Notes: generated by a model not told the origin, from the letters alone. 64,000 nt of DNA from Pseudomonas hunanensis (GCF_013393325.1 NZ_QJRC01000095.1:806001-870000), one strand, 5' to 3'. Shown: positions 43,157 through 51,857, numbered from the stretch's first letter. Numbers and translations: made by a program.

Positions 43157-43876
43157 ATGAATACCCTTGAACCTGTACTGAACGATCCCCCTGCCACCAC
43201 ACCGCAAAGCGAATTGCGCCGGGGCGCCGTTGCCGCCCTGCCGGTGCTGCTGGGCTTCATCCCCTTCGCCCTGGTACTGGGCGCGCAAGCTTCCCAGCAC
43301 CAGCTGGCAGCCGGCGAAGTGGCGTTGATGACCGGCCTCAACTTCGGTGGCGGCTCGGAGTTCGCCGCCATCGAGCTGTGGACCTCACCGCCGGCAATCC
43401 TGGTGATTGTCGCCATGACCTTGCTGGTCAACAGCCGCCACCTGCTGATGGGCGCGACACTGGCGCCGTACCTGCGCCACCTGCCATTACCCAAGGCACT
43501 GGGGGCGCTGTTCTTCATGTGTGACGAGAGCTGGGCCATGGGCCTGGCCGATGCGCGCCAGCGCGGTGGCTTCAGCCTGCGCTATTTCATGGGCGTGTCG
43601 CTGAGCCTGTGGGCCACCTGGGTCACGTTCACCAGCCTGGGCGCGCAGGCCGGGCCGCTGCTCGGCGACCTTCGCAGCTATGGCTTCGACATGGCCTTCG
43701 CGGCAGTCTTCCTGGTACTTCTCAAAGGCATGTGGAAAGGCGTACATGCCGCCGTGCCATGGCTGTTCAGCCTGCTCACCGCAGCGCTGTTCTACCTGCT
43801 GATCCCCGGTGGTTGGTACGTGCTTGCGGGTACCGTGGCTGGCCTGGTGAGCGCTTACCTGTGGGCCAAGCCATGA
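43157..43876 (+). CDS. azlC: AzlC-family branched-chain amino-acid exporter subunit
   Basis: A 239-residue membrane protein of the AzlC family (LLGFIPFALVLGAQASQ, LLVNSRHLLMGATLAPYL, MCDESWAMG). With AzlD it exports branched-chain amino acids or analogues. GGAGGTGACC precedes the ATG at 43157. The stop overlaps the azlD start by 4 bases. Confidence 0.9.
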   Translation: MNTLEPVLNDPPATTPQSELRRGAVAALPVLLGFIPFALVLGAQASQHQLAAGEVALMTGLNFGGGSEFAAIELWTSPPAILVIVAMTLLVNSRHLLMGATLAPYLRHLPLPKALGALFFMCDESWAMGLADARQRGGFSLRYFMGVSLSLWATWVTFTSLGAQAGPLLGDLRSYGFDMAFAAVFLVLLKGMWKGVHAAVPWLFSLLTAALFYLLIPGGWYVLAGTVAGLVSAYLWAKP

Positions 43877-44175
43877 TGGACGTTTCGACGCTGGTCACCA
43901 TCCTGGGCATGGCCGTGGCCACCTACCTGACCCGTGCGCTGGGCTTTTTGCTGCTGCGCAAGCGCACCCTGGGGCCACAGCTGACCCAGGTGCTGAACGC
44001 CGCGCCCGGCTGCGTGTTGATTGCCGTGATCGCTCCCAAGTTCGTTTCCGGGCAGCCGGCCGACCTGATTGCGCTGGGGCTCACGGTGTACGCAGCCACA
44101 CGGTTTTCGCTCTTGCCGGTGGTGGTGTTCGCCATTGTCGTGACCGGGGTGCTGCGGATGCTGTTGCTGGCATGA
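43873..44175 (+). CDS. azlD: AzlD-family small exporter subunit
   Basis: A 100-residue membrane protein with four short helices and the AzlD pattern (VATYLTRALGFLLL, LNAAPGCVLIAVIAPKFVSG). It is the partner of AzlC and coupled to it through an ATGA overlap. A second ATG follows the first directly. Confidence 0.9.
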   Translation: MMDVSTLVTILGMAVATYLTRALGFLLLRKRTLGPQLTQVLNAAPGCVLIAVIAPKFVSGQPADLIALGLTVYAATRFSLLPVVVFAIVVTGVLRMLLLA

Positions 44176-44334
44176 TCCGCCGCTGCACCTACACTCCATT
44201 GACCCAAATCAAGCCCTCGCGCCGGGTTCGCGCGACGATGGCTGCACGCAAGGAATGACTCAAGCACCGCCAGGCGCACATTGTTCAAGGTTTGCCTTCG
44301 ACCACTGTGCGCGGCCTTGGAAAAGGAGCCCCAC

Positions 44335-45210
44335 ATGAGCCCGCTGAAACACATACTGGTCGCCACCGACCTGTCCCCCCATGCCCGCAACGCAGCAGAG
44401 CGCGCTGCCTACCTGAGCAACACGCAGCAGGCCGCACTGGACCTGCTGTACGTTGCCAACCCGGCCCCCTTCGAGCGCCTCAAGCAACTGGTGGCGCCTG
44501 ATGACGACCTGTTGAAACGGGTACTGGACAGCGCCGGCGAAAAAACCCGCGCACTGGCCGCCATGTTGTTCCAGCGCTACGACATTTCTGCGGGTGTGCA
44601 GGTTGCCAGTGGTTCGGTGATCACGGAAATCACCCGGGTAGTGCAGGACAAACACAGCAACCTGCTGGTGTGCGGAGCCAAGGGCCAGAGCGTGGCGCGG
44701 CGCCTGCTGCTGGGCTCGACCGTGCAAAAAATGCTCAACCACATGCCCTGCCCGTTGTTGGTCGTCAAGCCGGCACCTCGTGACGCCTACCGCACCGTGC
44801 TGGTTCCCGTCGATTTTTCACCTGTTTCGCTGCGCGCGATCCAACTGGCCAAGGCCATTGCCCCGCAGGCCGAGATCATCCTGCTGCATGCGTACGAAGC
44901 CCCGTTCGAAGGCAGCGTGCGCTTCGCCCATATCGACCAGGACACCCTCACCCGCTACCGCAATGTCATCCGCCAGGATGCAGTGGCACAGTTGGCCGCA
45001 TTGAGCGAAGCTGCCGGCGTAGCCGATGCCCGGCAGATCGTGGTGCACGGTGACCCTGGCTGGCGCATTGCCGAGCAGGAACAGGAGCTGGAATGCGACC
45101 TGATCGTGGTCGGCAAGCAGGGTACGAGCGCGCTGGAGGAGCTGTTGGTGGGTAGCGTCACCAAGCATGTACTGGACGAATCGCAGTGTGATGTGCTGGT
45201 AACGCCTTAG
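44335..45210 (+). CDS. Tandem universal stress protein
   Basis: A 291-residue protein with two UspA domains (about 1-145 and 151-291). The first begins HILVATDLSPHARNA and ends with a binding-loop-like GAKGQSVARRLLLGS; the second begins TVLVPVDFSPVSLRA and ends with VGKQGTSALEELLVGS. The G2xG9GS/T-type loops suggest nucleotide binding. AAAAGGAG seven bases upstream gives a strong start. Function in stress is assumed from the family. Confidence 0.9.
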   Translation: MSPLKHILVATDLSPHARNAAERAAYLSNTQQAALDLLYVANPAPFERLKQLVAPDDDLLKRVLDSAGEKTRALAAMLFQRYDISAGVQVASGSVITEITRVVQDKHSNLLVCGAKGQSVARRLLLGSTVQKMLNHMPCPLLVVKPAPRDAYRTVLVPVDFSPVSLRAIQLAKAIAPQAEIILLHAYEAPFEGSVRFAHIDQDTLTRYRNVIRQDAVAQLAALSEAAGVADARQIVVHGDPGWRIAEQEQELECDLIVVGKQGTSALEELLVGSVTKHVLDESQCDVLVTP

Positions 45211-45251
45211 CTCGCCGTATTTGCGCTGACGGAGTAGTGCGCAACGATCTT

Positions 45252-45282
45252 GCCAGCACAGGCTTGAACACGCTGTGCTGGC
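45252..45282. terminator. Bidirectional hairpin between converging genes
   Basis: GCCAGCACAG (45252-45261) and CTGTGCTGGC (45273-45282) form a perfect 10-bp stem between the stop of the universal stress gene and the stop of the converging NTF2-like gene. No U-tract is present. Confidence 0.55.
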
Positions 45283-45295
45283 CTGATCTGTTGCG

Positions 45296-45667
45296 TCAGC
45301 CTTCACCTTCGAATGATTGAAATTGCAACTTCCAACTGTCGTTGATTTTGATCCAGCTCTCGACGAAATTTATCTGCTTGCTCCCTTGCGGCGTGACAAT
45401 GAATGCCACACCACTGACAGCTGCAAGGTTACCCAGCTCTCGCACTTCGACATTCGACTCCGTTCGTTTGTGCTGGGAAAAAGCTGACGCGTCCTGGCCA
45501 CGGAGCACAGAAAGTTTATGTAACTGGTTTTTCTTGTACATGAACTTTATGCCGTTCGTCGAGAAGAACCAGTCCGCTTCCAAGTAATCCAACTGCTCGA
45601 TATTCAGTGTATAAAAAGCGTTGTACCACTCTTTGCGCATCAACGACAAATTTGATGAGATCTTCAC
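45296..45667 (-). CDS. NTF2/SnoaL-like small protein of the unknown operon
   Basis: A 123-residue protein with the pattern of the NTF2-like cone fold: an N-terminal helix (MRKEWYNAFYTLNIEQLDYLE), then strands ending in GVAFIVTPQG and ESWIKINDSWKLQFQSFE. Such domains bind small hydrophobic ligands or act as enzymes; no catalytic residue is obvious. I chose GTG at 45667, with GAGG five bases upstream, which overlaps the stop of the DUF2164 gene (GTGA). It is the last gene of the five-gene cluster. Confidence 0.72.
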   Translation of the reverse strand: MKISSNLSLMRKEWYNAFYTLNIEQLDYLEADWFFSTNGIKFMYKKNQLHKLSVLRGQDASAFSQHKRTESNVEVRELGNLAAVSGVAFIVTPQGSKQINFVESWIKINDSWKLQFQSFEGEG

Positions 45668-45903
45668 AGTATCCTCTTCAGGTCCATTTCTTCCTGAACC
45701 CGCTCGCTCCATGCCGCATAGGTTTTTATCGCTTGCTCAACGCCACTGTTGTAAAACGCCGGACCGCAGACCTCTTCGATGAAATCGAGGAAAAACTCAA
45801 CCTCAAACTGCCCCAACTGCAACTCAAAGGTATCGGCACAATACGCCTTCAACTTGCCAATCATGAGCGCTCGCGCTTCCGGTGAAAGTGAAATTTCAGG
45901 CAT
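45664..45903 (-). CDS. DUF2164-family small protein
   Basis: A 79-residue acidic protein matching the DUF2164 pattern (I-LSPEAR near the start, KLKAYCADTFELQLGQFEVEFFLDFI, GPAFYNSGVEQAIKTY). No function is known for the family. It overlaps the JmjC gene by 8 bases and the NTF2-like gene by 4, so it belongs to the same operon. Confidence 0.8.
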   Translation of the reverse strand: MPEISLSPEARALMIGKLKAYCADTFELQLGQFEVEFFLDFIEEVCGPAFYNSGVEQAIKTYAAWSERVQEEMDLKRIL

Positions 45904-46807
45904 CTCGGGTCCTTATATCAGGCAGGTTGAATTTTATATCTCTTCCCTGCATACAGTCTTCGACAACCGCCGCCTCCCACTCATCAATGTCAATATTCGC
46001 AAGGCAGGCGTAAAGCACCCCACTCAACCTGGCATTGCCAATAGCATCACTGCCGTGGGCAATGGGTTCGCGCAGTTCCGCCGACGCCTCCAGGCGCTCC
46101 AGGACCATCCTGATCAGGTCAATCTTACGGGGCCGTACAACAGGGAAGGAAATGTGCATCGAACGCTCAGTTTCAGTGAACACATTATGCCAATAACCGG
46201 CAGGTACATAGATGGCCTGGCCTGGCGTCAAGGTATGGCACAGCATGGGCTCGCCGGCGGGAGGCGTTTGGTCGAAACTCTTGTCATTCAACAGTGGATA
46301 GGGACGTGTGGGCGCATAGACTTCCCACCGTTTCACACCTTCGATCTGCACTGCAATTACATCGTGGTTGTCGAAGTGCGCACCAAAACTTGGCGTTGAA
46401 CTCCAGGCACAATAAAGATTTGCCCCGGACCGGCAACGCAGGTGTGTAGACAAGTAGCTTGCCGCTTGTTGAGCGCGCTCAAAAAATGCCTGGCAGCGAT
46501 CAATGATCAATGTGCTACCGGTTTGCAAACGCTTCAGAAGGTTGTAACGGTTGATATGCGGCGAGGTCTCACCTGTCACCGTCAGGGTATAGGTTACAAA
46601 CCCCTTGAAGCCACGCTCGGAGGGGATGCCATCGTTCGCCAGGCGTATTCTGGGGTAATCGAGAATATCCTTCTCAAGCAGGTTGTTGATTTCACCCCAG
46701 CCCACCAGCTGGTGGCCCGTGACCGACTCGAATACGAAGGGTTTCTTCTGAAAGGCCGAGCGAATGAAGAAGTCCATTTCAGGTAACGCAAAATCCATGC
46801 GGTCCAT
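45896..46807 (-). CDS. JmjC/cupin-type 2-oxoglutarate Fe(II) oxygenase
   Basis: A 303-residue protein of the ribosomal-oxygenase-like JmjC group. The metal site is His144-x-Asp146 (GAHFDNHDV) with distal His207 (VPAGYWHNVF), and a 2-oxoglutarate-binding Lys is possible in VKRWEVY. Members hydroxylate protein side chains. The C-terminal winged-helix-like region of true ribosomal oxygenases is short here, so the substrate may be a peptide from the operon. AGGG seven bases before the ATG at 46807 sets the start. The gene lies 9 bases after the ABC transporter gene. Confidence 0.84.
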   Translation of the reverse strand: MDRMDFALPEMDFFIRSAFQKKPFVFESVTGHQLVGWGEINNLLEKDILDYPRIRLANDGIPSERGFKGFVTYTLTVTGETSPHINRYNLLKRLQTGSTLIIDRCQAFFERAQQAASYLSTHLRCRSGANLYCAWSSTPSFGAHFDNHDVIAVQIEGVKRWEVYAPTRPYPLLNDKSFDQTPPAGEPMLCHTLTPGQAIYVPAGYWHNVFTETERSMHISFPVVRPRKIDLIRMVLERLEASAELREPIAHGSDAIGNARLSGVLYACLANIDIDEWEAAVVEDCMQGRDIKFNLPDIRTRDA

Positions 46808-46816
46808 TAATATTCC

Positions 46817-48472
46817 CTATATCAGTTTTTCAGCATCTGTGGTGCGGGTGCCTTGCGTCAAGCCGAATCTCGGCGCGCAGTCAAAATGCCTCATGAAATG
46901 GCTGTCATGGGTCACAATCAGTACGCGGGAGATCAAGGCCTTTTGTTCAACCAGGCGTTGCAAGCCTGTGACCGACGCCGGGTCAAGGTGGGTGGTGGGC
47001 TCGTCCATGACGAGCAACGCGGGCTTCTTCAACAAAGCCAGGATAATGCCAAGCTTCTGTCGCTCGCCCGCTGACAAGTTCTGCCCTTGCTCACCCACCT
47101 CATACGCCAGCGGCTTGTCGAATGACAGGGTACTTGCCAGTACGGCGTATGCGTCCAGGTCTACGGGGCCCAGAAAGGTCTCAAGGTTCTCGGCAACCGT
47201 ACCACCGATAAAGACCATGGTTTGGCTGGTCATGGCGATCCAGTCGGGTGTCAAACCATAACGCTCAGGCTGCCGGGTGACGCCATTGAAACGAATGCAC
47301 CCGCTGTCAGGGCGGTCAACCCCGGCGATAAGGCGCGCAAGCGTCGTTTTCCCCGTGCCGTTGGTACCCGTCACGAAAGTGGGCAGGCCTGCTTTGCAAG
47401 GCACGTTCGCGCTGACGCCTTGCAGGATGGGCCTGCCGCCTTTGCTCTTGCAAAGTTGGTGCAGGGAAATGTCGATACTTGCAGGGTCGGCGGGCTGATC
47501 GTGATGCACCGCGGCGGCGTGCATTGCCATACGGCCAAGCGATTCCTCAAGTACGACGAAATCGATGCGCGCCTTGTTAAGTGTGCGCCACAGCACACCG
47601 ATACGGTTCAAGGGCAGAAATACTTGAAAAAGAAACGTGGCCAGCATGATCAGGCTGCCCATCGTGGCGTAGCCCTGGTTGAATCTGAATGCGGCCCCCG
47701 CCAATACCATTGCACTCCCGGTAAATGATACGAGGGTGGTGACAATGCCGAACCTGAAGAATACCTGGCGAACACGCTGCTGCGCTGAGAGGTAGCGGTC
47801 TACGGCCACCCCATGCCTATGCTTCAACCTGCCACCTGCATTGAACAGTTTTTCGCAGAGCCCTGCCGCGATCACACTGTGGAGCACGCCATTCAAATAC
47901 TTTTGCGTGATTGCAACTCGCTTGATCAACGGAAAGCGTGCACTGGTCATCTTGATGACCACCGCCATATAGGTGGCAACCACTAGAGTGAAACTGCCTG
48001 CAATCACGCCATCAAAATAGAAGCTGACACAGCCAATGACGAACACGGTTTGAAATAAGATGGGCAACGCCTCACCCCAGATAACCCTGATATAAGCACT
48101 GACCGATGACATGGCGGCTTCATAGGTAGCCACCATCTCGCTCCTGTTGAGCTGTTCCAGTTGTTCAAGGTAGATGCGGCCAAGCTTGTCGAGGTACGCC
48201 GCCCTGAGCAGCGACTCAACCCTGATGCAGTAGCCGTGTGACAACCACTCCACGAGGGCAAAGCTGCAGGGCATCGCCAGGCGAATGGCCAGGAAGCCCG
48301 CGCAGAATGCAACCAGGCCGGCAAGGCTCGCGACTGATTCAGGATGATCGATTGCAAAGCGCATCATCAAACCGAATGACACGAACAGCAGCGAGGCGAG
48401 CAATGTCAGGCCAGCGATCCCCACCTGCCTGGCAATACCGGTTTTAAGTGTACGTTTTTCGATTTCGGTCAC
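46817..48472 (-). CDS. ABC exporter (fused membrane and ATPase domains)
   Basis: A 551-residue half-transporter. About six membrane helices occupy 10-300, and the ATPase domain covers about 325-545. It has Walker A GTNGTGKTT, Q-loop SQTMVF, signature LSAGERQKLG, Walker B LLVMDEPTTHLD and H-loop VTHDSH. No peptidase C39 or other N-terminal domain is present. It resembles exporters for peptides, lipids or metal-thiol adducts. The start is uncertain: GTG at 48472 or TTG at 48523, directly after the previous stop. In the cluster it probably moves the product of the Cys-tailed protein and the oxygenase. Confidence 0.85.
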   Translation of the reverse strand: MTEIEKRTLKTGIARQVGIAGLTLLASLLFVSFGLMMRFAIDHPESVASLAGLVAFCAGFLAIRLAMPCSFALVEWLSHGYCIRVESLLRAAYLDKLGRIYLEQLEQLNRSEMVATYEAAMSSVSAYIRVIWGEALPILFQTVFVIGCVSFYFDGVIAGSFTLVVATYMAVVIKMTSARFPLIKRVAITQKYLNGVLHSVIAAGLCEKLFNAGGRLKHRHGVAVDRYLSAQQRVRQVFFRFGIVTTLVSFTGSAMVLAGAAFRFNQGYATMGSLIMLATFLFQVFLPLNRIGVLWRTLNKARIDFVVLEESLGRMAMHAAAVHHDQPADPASIDISLHQLCKSKGGRPILQGVSANVPCKAGLPTFVTGTNGTGKTTLARLIAGVDRPDSGCIRFNGVTRQPERYGLTPDWIAMTSQTMVFIGGTVAENLETFLGPVDLDAYAVLASTLSFDKPLAYEVGEQGQNLSAGERQKLGIILALLKKPALLVMDEPTTHLDPASVTGLQRLVEQKALISRVLIVTHDSHFMRHFDCAPRFGLTQGTRTTDAEKLI

Positions 48473-48523
48473 GGTAGCACTCGTTGTCGTCGATCGCCCA
48501 CCCAAGGGCGGGCGACCCGTCAA

Positions 48524-49231
48524 TCAATGGTTACGATTGGAATTGCACATGCAACCGGCGCCACAGCCCTTGCCGGAGCAACCGCACACATTGTTGAGCA
48601 CGACATTGCGATCCAGTATGTACTTGAGAATTTGCTCCTTCGGAAGTTTCAGCATCTCTGCGTTCACCCGCCCTTGCTCGTCGGTTTGCAGGTCGTCCAG
48701 CATCAGCGGCTTACGTCGAGCATTGAGGCTTTCGATGCTAAACTTCTGCGCATACTCGCCGTACCACTTGATGACCGTATCGTCGCCCAGCACTTGCTGG
48801 GTTTTGCGCAACTGGAAAGCAAAATCCTGTTGTTTCTGCGTTGCAAAGGTCATGTTGTGCTTGGCCAGGTGCTTTATTTCCTCTTTCAGCATGTTCCGCG
48901 AGAACGGAAAATGATGAAGAAACCCACCCATGTATTCATTGCAAAACGCATAATAGTGGTCGGTGAACTGAAGAAAGGTATGCCACATTTCATCAATCAC
49001 TTGAAACTGATAGTAAATGGACACACTGAAACACTCTCGCTGGCACTGCGCAGCCAGCAACAGGAATTTCTTGGTTTCCTCGAAGAGCTCTTCTGCCTCC
49101 TCGCGCGTGACATCCCACTCCTTGCAAAACTTCAGTACAACGTCTTCATTTTTATACTGCGATACCGCCTGCGCGTCTGCAACGCGCAGGGGTGTGACGA
49201 TGGCATCGCTGGTAATTCGTTGCTGTAGCAT
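48524..49231 (-). CDS. WH-motif (GRDP-like) protein with Cys-rich C-terminal tail
   Basis: A 235-residue protein and first gene of the operon. The middle part carries Asp80-Glu-Met-Trp83-His84, then DHYYAFC (91-97) and FLHHFP (104-109). This is the pattern of the bacterial GRDP-like (glycine-rich domain) family. The last 20 residues hold five cysteines (216, 218, 223, 227, 229) in a Gly-rich setting, ending SNRNH. The tail could bind metal, or be a modified peptide cut from a long leader; both are inference. AAGGA seven bases before the ATG at 49231 gives a firm start. Base composition is lower in GC than the neighbours. Confidence 0.78.
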   Translation of the reverse strand: MLQQRITSDAIVTPLRVADAQAVSQYKNEDVVLKFCKEWDVTREEAEELFEETKKFLLLAAQCQRECFSVSIYYQFQVIDEMWHTFLQFTDHYYAFCNEYMGGFLHHFPFSRNMLKEEIKHLAKHNMTFATQKQQDFAFQLRKTQQVLGDDTVIKWYGEYAQKFSIESLNARRKPLMLDDLQTDEQGRVNAEMLKLPKEQILKYILDRNVVLNNVCGCSGKGCGAGCMCNSNRNH

Positions 49232-49462
49232 AAAATATCCTTTTCATGCATTGATATCGCCCTTGCAGTTACCGGGCTTGGTCGTGGGGCGTGCCTGTAT
49301 TGAAACTTTTCAGCCACCCGCTTCACGCCAGATTTGAACTTAACACTTGCCACTTGCACCCCCGAACTGCGACAGGCTGTCGCACCCTGAAAGCCAAGCC
49401 CAGGGCTGCCGTCCGCCATGCCAGGCGCCACTGCCATGCTGCGGTAGATTGTCGCAGCCGCA

Positions 49463-50056
49463 TCACCCCCTTGACCCCTCTAGTGCGCCCGGGACGGGCA
49501 ACCACCGGCGAAAACTGTCCGGGCCTTTACCACTGAGTGGGCTCCAGGAAAACTCCCAGGGCGGAGGGGGCAAGCAGTTCGTCTGCTCCACTGTGAAGGG
49601 GGTTGGCCGCATGCCCGGCTTCCATTCCACCACCACATCCGCCATTGGCTGCCACGCCAGGACCAGGCCACGCGCCTGAGACATGTCGGCAGCTATCCAT
49701 AAGGCAGCCGCCGCGACCATGAATGCCTCGATGTGCGTCTCGGTTACCTGTGCCTTGTAGGGTGAGCCCAGCAGCCAACGGCAGACGCTGATGTAATAGC
49801 TCCAATCCAAGGCCGGGTGATGTCGATAAGCCCAGGTCATGAAGCAGCGGAACAGTTCCAGACCTTCCGGCGGGTCTAGCTTGAGCAAGCCTGGGCACAC
49901 GTCGAACAACGTGTGCCAGTACGGCAGTAGTCGCGCGTCCAGCTTGACGAACGTACGGGCGTTGCAGGGGTAATCGGGAAACGGCAAGCGAGACTCACTC
50001 AAGCGTGCAGCGCGAGCCGGGGGGCAAAAGCGTGAAGTGGCCAAAGGGCGAGACAT
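49463..50056 (-). CDS. Hypothetical protein, no recognised domain
   Basis: A 197-residue protein I do not recognise. It is rich in aromatic residues and has two helical, moderately hydrophobic stretches (LFRCFMTWAYRHHPALDW, AFMVAAAALWIAADM), not long enough to be sure membrane spans. The C-terminus is Pro-rich. GGAG six bases before the ATG at 50056 supports the start; ATGs at 50059 and 50068 are alternatives. The 231-bp gap to the Cys-tail gene has no feature beyond its promoter region. Confidence 0.55.
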   Translation of the reverse strand: MSRPLATSRFCPPARAARLSESRLPFPDYPCNARTFVKLDARLLPYWHTLFDVCPGLLKLDPPEGLELFRCFMTWAYRHHPALDWSYYISVCRWLLGSPYKAQVTETHIEAFMVAAAALWIAADMSQARGLVLAWQPMADVVVEWKPGMRPTPFTVEQTNCLPPPPWEFSWSPLSGKGPDSFRRWLPVPGALEGSRG

Positions 50057-50339
50057 CATGTGCTCCATGCATCAGATAGCCTTGAACAGGCCCCGCCTTG
50101 ATTCCTGGCGGGTAGTGTGCGTTTCGGGACCGTTCTGACAGGTAGATAGGGGGGAGCACGCGGATAAGGCGAAAGCCAGCGATGCCGAGGCGCATGGCTG
50201 GCGCAGGTCAGTACCGTCATGAGAGGGTTGATCCTTGACCGACGTTGCAGATAGCAGCGCCTGCTGCGGGCATGCGCAGCCAGGCATCGTGCTCGATACG
50301 CAGGCGCGAGCCCGCATCAGCGCCTAGGCGCCGGCAACG

Positions 50340-50720
50340 TCAAAAAGGAGAAGCTCGGGGGTTGGCCGTGGGCCAGCAATAGCGTGGAGGCGCCTGGCTG
50401 CGCACCTCGCTGCAAAACCGCCTTGGGTTCGCACAGCTGAGCAACCAGGCGACCCCCAGGAGGAACACCAAGGTAAGGAAGTTCGCCGTACACGTTGGAC
50501 AGGCGAACAGGTTGCTCCAGTCCGCCGTGGACGATGTGCCGTGTTGCTGGGCCTGTGAGGTGGAGATGTCATTGGCCAGGCTGCAGAAGCCGCCACCGAT
50601 GCCATTGAGCGCCAAGCCCAATGCCTGCCCGTGACCCAGGCCACAGCAAAGCACGTTGAACAGGACACTGAAATACAATGCCCAGGCAATGAGGGGCCGA
50701 TTACCGGTGCAGCGATCCAT
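50340..50720 (-). CDS. DUF2946-type small protein
   Basis: A 126-residue protein with an N-terminal hydrophobic segment (RPLIAWALYFSVLFNVLCCGLGHG), a Cys pair (FACPTC) in the middle, a second hydrophobic segment (FLTLVFLLGVAWLL) and a basic, Pro-rich tail. This pattern agrees with DUF2946 proteins of Pseudomonas, which often lie in copper-related loci. No copper gene is adjacent here. The start at 50720 is favoured for the normal N-terminus; the upstream frame to 50774 is possible. The 283 bp between 50057 and 50339 show no convincing gene. Confidence 0.65.
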   Translation of the reverse strand: MDRCTGNRPLIAWALYFSVLFNVLCCGLGHGQALGLALNGIGGGFCSLANDISTSQAQQHGTSSTADWSNLFACPTCTANFLTLVFLLGVAWLLSCANPRRFCSEVRSQAPPRYCWPTANPRASPF

Positions 50721-50821
50721 GGCCGGCAACTCTAGCATCCAGGCCCGCGAGTGAGAAAGACAGCATCGCACCACTTCAATGGCTACGTGCGTAAAGGACC
50801 GGGAAAAAGCAGGTCAATCGC

Positions 50822-50837
50822 TATATACTTTTATATA
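50822..50837. promoter_or_regulatory. TATATA inverted repeat upstream of the TetR gene
   Basis: TATATA-CTTT-TATATA occurs 33-48 bases before the TetR-family start. It may be the promoter -10 region, an autoregulatory operator, or both. Confidence 0.35.
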
Positions 50838-50869
50838 CACCGATACCCGTAAAGCCAGATGAAGCCGTG

Positions 50870-51556
50870 ATGTGCCTGCAAATCGAAATGCTGAACGAGT
50901 CCGACAACGGCGCTGACGCTCTGCTCGGCGCAACCAATCACACCGTGGGAAATGCCGGCATTCGGCGCAGGAATCAGAAGCTGATTCTGCAGGCTGCCAG
51001 CGAAGCGTTTGCCACGACCGGCTTCACCGCCACTCATTCGCATGATATTGCCGAACGTGCCGGGGTACCTAAAGCCAACCTCTACTACTACTTTCAATCC
51101 AAAGAGAACCTGTACGTGCAGGTGCTGATGAGCTTCGTTGAACCGCTGGTGAGGGCCTCGGCAGCGCTGCGCAAAAGCGACGACCCGATAGTAGGCCTGC
51201 GGGCCTATATCAAAGCCCGCATCCGCATCATTCGCGAGCACCCGTTCAGCGCCGCCGTGTTCAGCCAGGAGTTGCTCTCAGGGGGCAAGCATCTGCCAGA
51301 GGCATGCAAGAACCTGCTGCACGAGGAAGCCCAGCGCAACGTCGCCTGCCTGCGCAACTGGATCGACCATGGCCGGCTGGCGCCCTGTGATCCTGAGCAC
51401 CTGATGATCTTCATCTGGTCGTCGACACGGACCTACACCAATCTGGCCTGGCAAATGTCGCAGCTCAGAGGCGTAGCCGAACCTGACAAGGCTGACTTTG
51501 ACCGCGCCACCCGAACGGTCACCCAAATGGTGTTGGGCGGTATCGTCCCGGCATGA
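50870..51556 (+). CDS. TetR-family regulator (RutR/YcdC-like)
   Basis: A 228-residue regulator. The TetR helix-turn-helix lies at about 33-78 (LILQAASEAFATTGF, HSHDIAERAGVPKANLYYYFQSKENLY), followed by an all-helical ligand domain of the RutR/YcdC C-terminal type (FSQELLSGGKHLP). That branch often controls pyrimidine or purine breakdown genes, but none follows here: the next plus-strand ribosome site leads into a decayed frame. ATG at 50870 and GTG at 50867 are both possible starts. Confidence 0.83.
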   Translation: MCLQIEMLNESDNGADALLGATNHTVGNAGIRRRNQKLILQAASEAFATTGFTATHSHDIAERAGVPKANLYYYFQSKENLYVQVLMSFVEPLVRASAALRKSDDPIVGLRAYIKARIRIIREHPFSAAVFSQELLSGGKHLPEACKNLLHEEAQRNVACLRNWIDHGRLAPCDPEHLMIFIWSSTRTYTNLAWQMSQLRGVAEPDKADFDRATRTVTQMVLGGIVPA

Positions 51557-51650
51557 CCGGCAACCTGGCAGCAAGCAGGTGCTGCCGTGATGCCAGGTAG
51601 AGGCCTGGTCTTGCGCCGACGATGCCGCATCCATAGCAAGGAGAACTGAC

Positions 51651-51857
51651 GTGTCCACGACCGCGATTGCCTGCCAGGATGCTGCCGCTGGGCACCATCG
51701 GCCTTTAACTGCGTCATGCGTTGGAAGAGCCCCAAAGCACCTGCAAATCGTGCCCCACGCGATTTCCTCTGGACCAGAAGTGGCTGCGCAGCCTGGTACT
51801 GGACGCCGCCCGGAACATTGGTTTGCCGCGCTGAGTGATTTCAGTCGCGCGAAACAT
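51651..51857 (+). pseudogene. Probable decayed gene downstream of the TetR regulator
   Basis: A perfect AAGGAG seven bases before a GTG at 51651 starts a frame (MSTTAIACQD) that soon loses protein-like composition and runs on antisense through the Lrp gene. The region 51557-51857 has no intact gene. I read it as the 5' end of a gene that has lost its body by deletion or frameshift; the original product is not recognisable. Confidence 0.35.

Noticed and set aside
49132..49437. 101-residue frame overlapping the start of the Cys-tailed protein gene
   Set aside because: It overlaps a better-supported start in another frame and shows no precursor-peptide features; I found no separate precursor gene in 49232-49462.
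50072..50317. 81-residue minus-strand frame in the gap between two small genes
   Set aside because: No ribosome site, no domain pattern and a random-looking composition rich in Ser, Thr and Cys.
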